Assembly: GCA_016213775.1 (NCBI GenBank)
Contig: JACQZR010000123.1
Coordinates: 52,796-116,795, forward strand
Direction of reading: 5' to 3'
DNA length: 64,000 bases
DNA from: Acidobacteriota bacterium
Lineage (GTDB): Bacteria > Acidobacteriota > Terriglobia > Bryobacterales > Bryobacteraceae
Shown here: positions 1-8,948 of the stretch, in pieces
Layout: each line of letters begins with the position of its first letter
How positions within the stretch are numbered: position 1 is the first letter of the stretch
The notes under the pieces: model-generated
The model's database searches: none
Seen by the model: only the letters and a program-made list of their open reading frames with translations
Told to the model about the DNA's origin: nothing
Translations under genes and position numbers: made by a program

Positions 1-1196
<1,196 letters not shown>

Positions 1197-1216
1197 AGAG
1201 TGAACTCTATCACTGC

Positions 1217-1669
1217 TTAGAGCAGGCTGTCCAAGACGAGGACTTGGAGAGCAGTCACGCGATCGAAGGTACCGTCGTTGGTGATGAACCCCGTAGCGCC
1301 GGAATGAACCGCGGTCGCGGCTTGCAGGGCGTCCGGCGTCCGCAACCGGTATCTAGCACGCAAACGGGCCGCTTCGTCCGCGATGGGAAGGCCGGGTGGT
1401 ACCCATTCGAGGTTCGGATAGGTTGAGAGTAGGCCATATATGTGATCCACCCGCTGATCGTCGGGATCTTTGTAGGGGCCCGCGAGCAGCTCGGTCATGG
1501 TGATGGTCGACGTGACAGCGCGGGAAGACGGGGCTTCCAGCCAGCGAAAGATGTGATCAGTCAAATGGAGGTAGCGGATATTCTCATCCAGTTGGTAGAT
1601 AAAGACGTGGGTGTCCAACGCAATCCTCTGGTGGTTTAGGAGGAATCGGCGAAGCCGGTCTATTCCCAA
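1217..1669 (-). CDS. PIN-domain toxin (VapC-like ribonuclease)
   Basis: The 150-residue protein has the acidic PIN signature: D19 in ALDTHVFIY, E60 in TMTELL, D113 in RTPDALQAATA and D132 in FITNDGTF. These are the metal-binding residues of VapC-type RNases, and the length is normal for a single PIN domain. Its start overlaps the end of the AbrB-type antitoxin by 10 bp, the usual antitoxin-first toxin-antitoxin arrangement. It probably cleaves RNA when not bound by the antitoxin; the target cannot be predicted. Confidence 0.88.
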   Translation of the reverse strand: MGIDRLRRFLLNHQRIALDTHVFIYQLDENIRYLHLTDHIFRWLEAPSSRAVTSTITMTELLAGPYKDPDDQRVDHIYGLLSTYPNLEWVPPGLPIADEAARLRARYRLRTPDALQAATAVHSGATGFITNDGTFDRVTALQVLVLDSLL

Positions 1670-1878
1670 CTCCGGCGCTCCTTTTTGAGGTACTCCTTGG
1701 AATAGGAACCGCGGGCCAGGCCACGAATTGCGGAGTGCGGGGAGTCGGGTTTCTGAAGCACGATGACACGTGTTCCGCGAACCACAACGGTCAACTTGTC
1801 GCCGGGCTTTACACCCAACGCCTCCCGCGCCTCACGCGGGATCACGATCTGGTGCTTGGAGGAGAGGGTCGCTTCCAT
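1660..1878 (-). CDS. AbrB/MazE-family antitoxin
   Basis: This 72-residue protein starts at the ATG at 1878. The N-terminus (TLSSKHQIVIPREAREAL, then GVKPGDKLTVVVRG) is a swapped-hairpin AbrB/SpoVT fold that binds DNA. The C-terminal tail (SYSKEYLKKERRSWE) is the likely toxin-neutralising segment. It overlaps the PIN gene by 10 bp. An upstream in-frame start would give 108 residues, but it would run through the AT-rich palindrome just before 1878, so the shorter start is preferred. It probably represses its own operon through that palindrome. Confidence 0.85.
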   Translation of the reverse strand: MEATLSSKHQIVIPREAREALGVKPGDKLTVVVRGTRVIVLQKPDSPHSAIRGLARGSYSKEYLKKERRSWE

Positions 1879-1880
1879 CG

Positions 1881-1905
1881 CTTTACATAATAGCAAAAAG
1901 TAAAG
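1881..1905. promoter_or_regulatory. palindrome upstream of the toxin-antitoxin operon (candidate operator)
   Basis: CTTTAC, a 13-base spacer and GTAAAG form an inverted repeat two bases before the antitoxin start codon. The spacer includes ATAATA, which reads TATTAT on the minus strand and could be the -10 box. AbrB-family antitoxins commonly autoregulate through such sites. No binding data are available. Confidence 0.5.
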
Positions 1906-1992
1906 TTCGCACGGCCGTGGCGGATAGCGGACACTGATCGCCCGCAATAAACCATGTTGTGTCACAATGTCTGAAACCGCTTCCATTTCACC

Positions 1993-3108
1993 ATGAAGAA
2001 CATCACTCGCACTCTTCGTCTCACTGCGCTTGTGAGCACAATGGCGCTGACCGTTTCCGCGCAGCGCGGCCGTCCTCCGGCCCCTGCCCCCCGCGGTCTT
2101 CCCGATGAGCCCGGCAAGGAAACCGTCATCCGCCTTTGCGGCTCAACCTGCCATGGTCCGCAGATCGTCAGCGGCAAAGGCTACTCCAAGGACAACTGGG
2201 CCGCAGTGGTGAACGGCATGATTTCGCGCGGCGCGAAAGCGAATGCCGCCGAGTTCACAGAGATCGTCGACTACCTCGGCAAGCACCTGCCGCCGCGGAC
2301 CGGAACGGCAGGCGCGGGCGGCGTCGGATTCATCGGGGCAGGCCCGGACGACGCGCACATTGTCGATGCGGCCGCGGCCGATCGCGGCAAGTCCACCTAT
2401 GTCGCCGAGTGCGTTACGTGTCATGGTCCCAAGGCGCGCGGCGGCCCCGATTCGCTGCCTCCGGCGCAACGCGGCGCGGACCTCGTGCGGTCGCTTGTCG
2501 TGTTGAAGGATCGCTATGGTGCAACCATCGGAGCCTTCCTCAAGAAGGGCCATCCGATGCAAAGCGGCAAGGCCAGCGCCCGCCTGGACGGCGCTCAAGT
2601 GATCGACCTCGCGCACTTCCTCCATGCCAAGGTTGGCGAGACGCTGCGCAGCGGACCGTACTCGCAGCCCATCAACGTGCTCACTGGCAACAAGGCCGCC
2701 GGGGAAGCCTATTTCAAGGGTGCGGGCGGATGCACCCACTGCCATTCCATCAGCGGCGATCTGGCGGGCATCGGCAAAAAGTATGACCCCGTAATGCTGC
2801 AACAGAAATTTCTCTTTCCGCGAACATTTGGTTTTGCGCGCGGTGGCGGCGCGCGTGCTGCCGCGCCGAAGCAGGTGACGCTCAAGGTGACGCCACCCGA
2901 TGGCAAGACCGTCAGCGGCACGCTTGCCTATCTCGACGACTTCAACGTCGCCCTGCGCGATTCGGAAGGGGAATACCATTCGTGGAAGCGCACGCCCGCG
3001 CTCAAGGTGGAAAAGAACGATCCCTATCAAGGCCACATCGACCTGCTGGACAAGTACACCGACAAAGACATCCACAACGTAGTTGCCTTCCTGAACAGCG
3101 TGCAATAG
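1993..3108 (+). CDS. secreted three-haem cytochrome c paired with the PQQ dehydrogenase
   Basis: The 371-residue protein has a signal peptide (residues 1-23) and three haem-attachment motifs: C49-G-S-T-C53-H54, C140-V-T-C-H144 and C247-T-H-C-H251. The second and third are standard CXXCH; the first has three residues between the cysteines (CX3CH). From about residue 295 a cysteine-free beta-rich segment (VTLKVTPPDGKTVSGTL) is inserted before a last helix ending VVAFLNSVQ. The gene ends 9 bp before the PQQ dehydrogenase start, so the two are almost certainly cotranscribed. By analogy with quinoprotein/cytochrome pairs it should carry electrons from PQQ towards the terminal oxidase. The partner assignment is inferred from position. 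Confidence 0.85.
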   Translation: MKNITRTLRLTALVSTMALTVSAQRGRPPAPAPRGLPDEPGKETVIRLCGSTCHGPQIVSGKGYSKDNWAAVVNGMISRGAKANAAEFTEIVDYLGKHLPPRTGTAGAGGVGFIGAGPDDAHIVDAAAADRGKSTYVAECVTCHGPKARGGPDSLPPAQRGADLVRSLVVLKDRYGATIGAFLKKGHPMQSGKASARLDGAQVIDLAHFLHAKVGETLRSGPYSQPINVLTGNKAAGEAYFKGAGGCTHCHSISGDLAGIGKKYDPVMLQQKFLFPRTFGFARGGGARAAAPKQVTLKVTPPDGKTVSGTLAYLDDFNVALRDSEGEYHSWKRTPALKVEKNDPYQGHIDLLDKYTDKDIHNVVAFLNSVQ

Positions 3109-3117
3109 GAGACCACC

Positions 3118-4698
3118 ATGAGAATCGCCATCCTTGCCTCGATGCTGATCGCTGCCGCTTCCGCGCAGACTCTCGATCCGGCCAAACTCGTGAAGGCCCC
3201 CACCGATTCGTGGCCCTCGTTCAACGGGGACTACTCCGGCCGCCGCTTTTCGCCGCTCACCAAAATCAATTCCAACAACGTCACGTCGCTCAGCCTGGCG
3301 TGGGTCTATCGCATGAATGCAGGTGGCGGCGGCGGGCCGTTTCCTGGCTCCATCAAATCGATGCCTGTCGTTGTGGACGGCATCATGTTCTTCACCATTC
3401 CCGATCACGTGTGGGCACTGGATGCGCGCACCGGCCGCGAGCTATGGCACTTCACCTGGCCTTCGCGCGGCGAGATCCACATCGGCAACCGTGGCGTTGC
3501 GGTGATGGGCAAATGGCTCTACTTCGTCACCCCCGACTGCAACCTTGTCTCGCTCAACATGAAGGACGGCAAGGAGCGCTGGCACCGTTCCATCTGCGAT
3601 CCGGATCAATACTACTTCGCCAGCGCCGCGCCACTGGTGGTGGGCAATCATGTGATCACGGGCGTGAGCGGCGATGACCTTGACGTGCCCGGCTACATTG
3701 AGTCGCACGACCCCGAAACCGGCGAGCGTCAATGGCGCTGGATGGCTTATCCGGAGGTCGGCTCAGCCGAAGCCAAGACGTGGCCCAGTGTGGAAGCGAT
3801 GATGCATGGTGGCGGTATGACGTGGGGCTCGACCACTTACGATCCCGAGCTGAACCTCATCTACTTCGGCACCGGTAATCCGCAACCGGTCATCGCGCAC
3901 AAGGGCCGCATGGGCGACAACCTCTTCACCGAATGCATCATCGCGCTCGACCCGAACACTGGCAAGATGCGCTGGTATTTCCAGGCCTCGCCACATGACA
4001 CCCACGACTGGGATGCCAATCAAACACCGGTGTTGATTGATGGCGTCATCGACGGCAAACCGCGCAAGCTGATCGCGCAGGCCGCGCGCAACGGGTACTT
4101 TTTCGTGCTCGATCGCATCACGGGCAAGAATGTAGTGACGTCGAAGTTCGCCAAGGCCAATTGGGCGAAAGGCATCGACGCCAAGGGCCAGCCCATTCCC
4201 GACCCGGCGAAGTATCCGCAAAACGACGGCGCGCTGGTGGCGCCGAATCAGGCCGGTGCGGCCAACTGGCCTCCGCCGAGCTTCTCGCCCGCGACGGGTC
4301 TGTTCTACGTCAACGCCTCCAACGCCTACAGCGTATATTACATCTACGACGACGAAGACAAGCCGGAAGGGTGGGGCGGCAATGATCGCGGGGGATGGTC
4401 CGAGACCATGCTGCAGGCCATCGACTACAAGACCGGGAAGATCAAGTGGAGTCACAAGTGGGAAGGTCCGGGCGGCCCTCGCAACGGAGTTCTCAGCACC
4501 GCCGGCAATCTGGTGTTCGCCTCCGATCCCCAATCGAATTTCGTAGCGCTCAATGCGACGACGGGCGAGGCGCTGTGGCGTGCCAACCTCGGTACCGGCA
4601 TGTCGAACGCGCCCATCAGCTATGAGCTTGACGGCACTCAGTACGTGATTGTGGGGGCCGGCGATACGATGTACGCCTTCGCCATGTACGCGAAGTAA
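3118..4698 (+). CDS. PQQ-dependent periplasmic dehydrogenase (quinoprotein alcohol/glucose type)
   Basis: The 526-residue protein has a signal peptide (IAILASMLIAAASAQ) and an eight-bladed propeller with repeated tryptophan-docking motifs: DARTGRELWHF, DPETGERQWRW, DPNTGKMRWYF, TGKIKWSHKW, TGEALWRANLG. The catalytic Asp is probably D299 in HDTHDWDAN. The residue two places later is N301 rather than the Asp typical of lanthanide-dependent enzymes, so calcium is the likelier cofactor. GVSGDDLDVPGY corresponds to the metal-binding loop of methanol-dehydrogenase-like enzymes, with Asp in place of Glu. The protein lacks a fused haem domain; the preceding cytochrome would supply it. The substrate (alcohol, aldehyde or sugar) cannot be told from sequence. 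Its stop codon directly abuts that of the convergent protease gene. Confidence 0.9.
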   Translation: MRIAILASMLIAAASAQTLDPAKLVKAPTDSWPSFNGDYSGRRFSPLTKINSNNVTSLSLAWVYRMNAGGGGGPFPGSIKSMPVVVDGIMFFTIPDHVWALDARTGRELWHFTWPSRGEIHIGNRGVAVMGKWLYFVTPDCNLVSLNMKDGKERWHRSICDPDQYYFASAAPLVVGNHVITGVSGDDLDVPGYIESHDPETGERQWRWMAYPEVGSAEAKTWPSVEAMMHGGGMTWGSTTYDPELNLIYFGTGNPQPVIAHKGRMGDNLFTECIIALDPNTGKMRWYFQASPHDTHDWDANQTPVLIDGVIDGKPRKLIAQAARNGYFFVLDRITGKNVVTSKFAKANWAKGIDAKGQPIPDPAKYPQNDGALVAPNQAGAANWPPPSFSPATGLFYVNASNAYSVYYIYDDEDKPEGWGGNDRGGWSETMLQAIDYKTGKIKWSHKWEGPGGPRNGVLSTAGNLVFASDPQSNFVALNATTGEALWRANLGTGMSNAPISYELDGTQYVIVGAGDTMYAFAMYAK

Positions 4699-7600
4699 CT
4701 AGAACAACCCGCGCGCCACAAAGACCGCCATCTGCCCGCGAGTGTTGGGATCCGTCCCGCAATACGCCGTCGCCGAGCACCCTGTGGTGATGCCCAGTTC
4801 CTTCAGCTTCTGGATGTAGCTGAAATAGCCGTTGGTGCCTGGCACGTCGCTGAAGAACTGCGCCGAAGGAAACGGAAACGTCTCCGTGGAAGTGATCCCC
4901 AACCGCGCACGCACAATGAAGACGGCCATCTGCTCGCGCGTCAATGGGCCGTCGGGGCAGTAGAGGCCCGTGCCGCAGCCTGTGGTGATTCCCAGGTCGC
5001 GCATCTTCTGTACATACGAAAAACGCGAATGCGTCGATGGCACATCGGTGAAATAGGGCGTCCTGGTGAAGCTGAAGTTCTCGCCGTACAGCGCGCGAAT
5101 CACGAACGCCGCCATCTCCGCGCGTGTCATCGTATCCCCGGGACAATACAGGGTCGGCGACGCGCAGCCGTTGGTGATCTGATTCAAGCTGAGGAAATTG
5201 ACATAGTCGAAAAAGGAATCCGACGCCGGTATATCGGTGAATTGCGTCGTTGCTTGCACAGGCTTCTGCAGAAGCGGCAGCCATTGTCCAGCGACCGTGA
5301 TGTGCCCGATTCGAGGTGACGTAGAGAAGTTCGCCGTCGCGGCGAAGTTTACTGAACCCGAGCCTGTCCCCGCGGTGGCGCCGCTCAAACTGATCCACCC
5401 TCCGGTGGTGATGGCCGACCATTCGCAGCCAGCCTGCGTCGAGACGGCAATGCTGTAACTCGCCCCCGCTGACGGCAGCGTCGCCGCGGGTCCTGTCACT
5501 GTGAACGTGCATGTCCCGGCCGTTTGCATCACCGTGTAAGCAAGCCCCGCGATGGTGAGCGTCCCCGTGCGCGCCGTGGCGTTCGAATTCGGCGCAATGC
5601 TGATGCGAACAACGCCGCTTCCCGTTGCACCGAAGCCACTGAGAATAACAAGCCACGGGACATTCGACTTTGCCGTCCACGCGCAGTTCGCATCCGTGCT
5701 GACTTTTACCGTGCGAATATCACCCGGCGAGGCGACGGATGCGTCCGCCGTAGTCAGCAGATAAGTACAGGGCGCCAATGTGTTGAAGTTGGCAGTGACG
5801 GTTTTCGGCCCGTCCATCAGCACTACGAGCGGATTCTGTACCCCGCTCGCCGCGCCCGACCAGGAGCTGAACTGATGCAGCGCCGCGGCCTGCGCCGTCA
5901 ACTGCACCTGGCTCCCCGCGTTGTAGTATCCGTCGGTCGCCTGCGGATTCCGCGTCACCGATCCCGCGGTTGGATCGGAGAGTCCGACAGTCAGCAGATA
6001 TTGGGTTGCGAAGTTCGCGGTGATTGTAGTGGATGTGGCGGGAGTGTTGATGCCATGAGATGCAGCCTGCCCGTCGCTCCAGCTTTGAAACACGTAACGC
6101 GTCCCAGTGCCCTGCGTGGCGGTGGCGATGGTGTGCGAAGTCCCGATGTTCCAGGTGAAACTGCGCGGCGTCACGTAGTTGATCCCATCCACTGTCACAC
6201 TCATCCCCACGGGATTCGATGTAATGGTCATCGCGGAAGTCCCCACGACAAAATTGGCCGTGATGTTTTTGGCCGCGTTCATCGTCACTGCGAGTGGCGA
6301 TGCCGATCCACTCGCGGCGCCGCTCCAGGACGCAAACAGGTATCCGTTCGCAGCCGCCGGCGTGAGCGTTATCACAGTGCCGTTGTCGTAGTAGTTGTCT
6401 GCGGCCGCCGGATTAGCGGAAACGGAGCCGGTGCCCGCGGGCGACACTGAGGTGGTGAGCAAATGCTGCGCGACCAGGACGGCTGTAACCGTGGTGGCGC
6501 CCGCGGGCGTTGTGTAAGTGTGCGATGCCGCGCCCCCATCGCTCCAGGATCCGAAGCGGTACCGCGGTGCACTACCCTGCGTCGCCACCGCGATGACGTG
6601 CGTGCTGCCGGGAGTCCATTGGAAGGCCGCCGGCGTGATCGCGTTCGTGCCGTCCACCGTTACAATCAGTCCCGGCGGCGACGTCACGAATGTCACCGGC
6701 ACAGTTGTTTGCACGAAGTTGGCTGTGAGCGATTTCGCCGCGTTCATCGTCACACCGATGGTCGCCGTGGTTGCGCCCGATGACCCCGACCATGCCGTGA
6801 AGGTATACCCTGACGCAGCGGATGCCTGCAGCGTCACCTGCGTGCCCGAGTTATAGTAGCCGTCCGCGGATCCAGGCGCAATGGCGATGGACCCGGAGTT
6901 TGCCGGTGCAACCGCGGTGGTGAGCGGGTACTGCGCTGTGAAAATCGCGGTCACTGTTTCACTGGCGGACGGCACTGTATAGGTGTGCGACGAAGAGCCG
7001 CCGTCACTCCATGAGGAGAACAGGTAGCGCGGATTGGTTCCCTGCGTCACCGCCGAAATCGCGTGCGTGGATCCTGGCGCCCAGTTGAATGTTTGCGCGC
7101 TGGAGTAGGTCGTGCCGTCGGCGCTGAACTGCAGCGTTGCTGGTGATGTCCCAACAGTGATGGGCACAGTGCCCGGACTCGCGTTCTGATTGACGGTGAA
7201 CGTCTGCCCGCCAATCGTGATGACGCCCGAGCGGCTGCTCTGGGTGGTGTTGGGAGTGTACGAATACCCCACCGTGCCGTTGCCCGATCCATTGGACCCG
7301 CTCACAATGAATAGCCAGTCGGCGGCCGTGCTCGAATACCACGCGCAACCGGTTGTGGCCGTAACCGTAACTGACCCGCCGCCGGCATTCGAGCTCACGG
7401 ACACGCTAGCCGGGGTCAACAAGTAGTCGCATCCCGCGGTGGATGTGCGGAACGCCGCCACTGTGTCCTTGGCAAGGTTGAGACTGGAAGCGTTGTCTGC
7501 CGCGGCGGGATTGGACTGCGCAATACCTGTGGGAATGTTCTGGTAGTTCACCAGCGGGTTCGACCAGTAAGGAATGCGCGGGCAGCCGCCGGCGCAGTTG

Positions 7601-8718
7601 TCGTAGGCCATGACCGTACTGAATGACGGTGGCGTGGTGGTTTGCTGCAAACCATACGAATATGCAGTGATTCCCTGTCCCGCTGCGTTGGCGCGGTCGT
7701 GCTCGGAACCCATGTTGTGCCCGATTTCATGAGCGAAGGTCATTCGCGGGGCGGGACCGAAGTTCTGCTCCACGACGCTATAGCCGTGGCTGGCAAAGCC
7801 AGTGGACAGAGTGGTCATCATGTAGGCGACTCCGACCGTACCGCCTCCGCTCGCGGGGCCGTCGATCCACAAACTCGCAAGGTCAGCGCCTAGCGTGTTG
7901 CGCATCAGCGGAACTTCGTCCAGGTAGCCGTCACTCTGACTGTGCAGCTTGCTGAGGGCGTCCTGCACGCCGAGCGAATCGTCAAAAGCGACAACCATTG
8001 TGCCGGCCAGATTGAAGAATAGCTGGACGTTGCTGTTGGCGTTTGCCGCGTTCGCGTCTGCAAGAGCCTGGTTGATCTTGGCGATGGCTCCGTTGGTTCC
8101 AAGCAGGCTTCGCACGCGTTCGGTGTAGGCGACCAGGATGTCGATCTGCGTCGTGGCCGCGGATCGGGCCACAGGGCCTCTGAAGCCGGTCTTGCGGACT
8201 CCGCTCACCGCGAACTCCTTTTCCTCCTCCTTGGCGAGATCCTCCGCGGTGACACGAATCGCGTCGTCGACGGCGGCGGCTGCCACCATCTCCACCTGTT
8301 CCAAATAGTGGGCTTCATCCGTGGGGCGGATGCGGAAGAACCGGCCGTCGTCAGTGTGGATGCTCGCCGACACCAAGTCCGCGCCTGTCCACACCAGCAC
8401 GATCTGTCCGTACTTCATCCCCTCGATTTTTCCGTGCCACACCCAGGCTGATTCGTCGCGGGTCCAGTAGCTGCGAAACCGCTTCGCCTCGAACACCGCG
8501 TCGTTAAAGAGGTTGAGCGAGATGCTCTCCACGTTCTCTTCAATCGCCGAGGGGTTGACCTGCACCTGCCGGCTGCGCGGGATTCTGATGGCGGAGTTGT
8601 CTGCCACGGATTCTCTCACCGGGCCAGGCGCGGCGGGCAAAAACAGTTGTGGAGTTTGCGCCAATGCCGCAGTGGCAAACAGTACAACGCAACTGAGGCG
8701 CGTGAGGCGGTGGTGCAT
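4699..8718 (-). CDS. giant secreted metzincin-like protease with BACON, InlB-like and SLH repeats
   Basis: The ATG at 8718 starts a clean signal peptide (HHRLTRLSCVVLFATAALAQ) and gives 1339 residues. A reprolysin-like protease domain (about residues 150-410) has the extended zinc motif H330-E-I-G-H-N-M-G-S-E-H340-D, with a downstream Met in TVMAYDNC as a candidate Met-turn. Next come a BACON-like domain (about 425-515), three copies of a ~155-residue two-module unit ending SWSG...MNAAK..TANF (about 516-980, divergent InlB B-repeats), two more BACON-like domains, and three C-terminal SLH repeats. It is probably exported and held at the cell surface by the SLH repeats, digesting external protein. 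An earlier in-frame start (8973) would bury the signal peptide. The stop directly abuts the PQQ gene stop. Confidence 0.9.
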   Translation of the reverse strand: MHHRLTRLSCVVLFATAALAQTPQLFLPAAPGPVRESVADNSAIRIPRSRQVQVNPSAIEENVESISLNLFNDAVFEAKRFRSYWTRDESAWVWHGKIEGMKYGQIVLVWTGADLVSASIHTDDGRFFRIRPTDEAHYLEQVEMVAAAAVDDAIRVTAEDLAKEEEKEFAVSGVRKTGFRGPVARSAATTQIDILVAYTERVRSLLGTNGAIAKINQALADANAANANSNVQLFFNLAGTMVVAFDDSLGVQDALSKLHSQSDGYLDEVPLMRNTLGADLASLWIDGPASGGGTVGVAYMMTTLSTGFASHGYSVVEQNFGPAPRMTFAHEIGHNMGSEHDRANAAGQGITAYSYGLQQTTTPPSFSTVMAYDNCAGGCPRIPYWSNPLVNYQNIPTGIAQSNPAAADNASSLNLAKDTVAAFRTSTAGCDYLLTPASVSVSSNAGGGSVTVTATTGCAWYSSTAADWLFIVSGSNGSGNGTVGYSYTPNTTQSSRSGVITIGGQTFTVNQNASPGTVPITVGTSPATLQFSADGTTYSSAQTFNWAPGSTHAISAVTQGTNPRYLFSSWSDGGSSSHTYTVPSASETVTAIFTAQYPLTTAVAPANSGSIAIAPGSADGYYNSGTQVTLQASAASGYTFTAWSGSSGATTATIGVTMNAAKSLTANFVQTTVPVTFVTSPPGLIVTVDGTNAITPAAFQWTPGSTHVIAVATQGSAPRYRFGSWSDGGAASHTYTTPAGATTVTAVLVAQHLLTTSVSPAGTGSVSANPAAADNYYDNGTVITLTPAAANGYLFASWSGAASGSASPLAVTMNAAKNITANFVVGTSAMTITSNPVGMSVTVDGINYVTPRSFTWNIGTSHTIATATQGTGTRYVFQSWSDGQAASHGINTPATSTTITANFATQYLLTVGLSDPTAGSVTRNPQATDGYYNAGSQVQLTAQAAALHQFSSWSGAASGVQNPLVVLMDGPKTVTANFNTLAPCTYLLTTADASVASPGDIRTVKVSTDANCAWTAKSNVPWLVILSGFGATGSGVVRISIAPNSNATARTGTLTIAGLAYTVMQTAGTCTFTVTGPAATLPSAGASYSIAVSTQAGCEWSAITTGGWISLSGATAGTGSGSVNFAATANFSTSPRIGHITVAGQWLPLLQKPVQATTQFTDIPASDSFFDYVNFLSLNQITNGCASPTLYCPGDTMTRAEMAAFVIRALYGENFSFTRTPYFTDVPSTHSRFSYVQKMRDLGITTGCGTGLYCPDGPLTREQMAVFIVRARLGITSTETFPFPSAQFFSDVPGTNGYFSYIQKLKELGITTGCSATAYCGTDPNTRGQMAVFVARGLF
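5775..7172 (-). repeat. three tandem InlB-like repeat units inside the protease gene
   Basis: Three units of about 155 codons each contain two recurring motifs: first PGSTHxIxxxTQGxxxRYxFxSWSDG, then YYxxGxxVxLxxxAAxxxxFxxWSG followed by TANF. The units are clearly homologous but diverged, so this is an old internal duplication and not a recent expansion. The copy number is likely to vary between strains. Confidence 0.75.
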
Positions 8719-8892
8719 GGGCACAAACGTTTCCGGACCTGTCTGTTTTGAAGGTGTAGACCCTATTTTACATATTGTAGTGGAACCTGAGTGCCGCCTT
8801 CTGTTAAGAATTCTCAAGATTGCTACCGATCCCGTTGGACCCTTTGCCAGTCCCGTTCGTCCCAAATGCCCCCAGGTGAGCGGCACTGGCAC

Positions 8893-8930
8893 GGCAACAT
8901 GCCGTATGAACGAACTCCTGCGGCGCAAGC
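8893..8930. repeat. 38-bp direct repeat, copy 1
   Basis: This segment is identical to 8966-9003, 73 bp downstream, and encodes MNELLRRK in one frame. It lies in the leader of the amino-acid permease gene. Because the offset is not a multiple of three, the copies are in different frames relative to the permease. Confidence 0.95.
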
Positions 8931-8948
8931 AAGCGGAGGCTTTAAACC

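Noticed and set aside
3118..4698. Lanthanide-dependent XoxF-type methanol dehydrogenase
   Set aside because: The residue two after the likely catalytic Asp is Asn, not Asp, and the vicinal Cys pair of methanol dehydrogenases is not seen.
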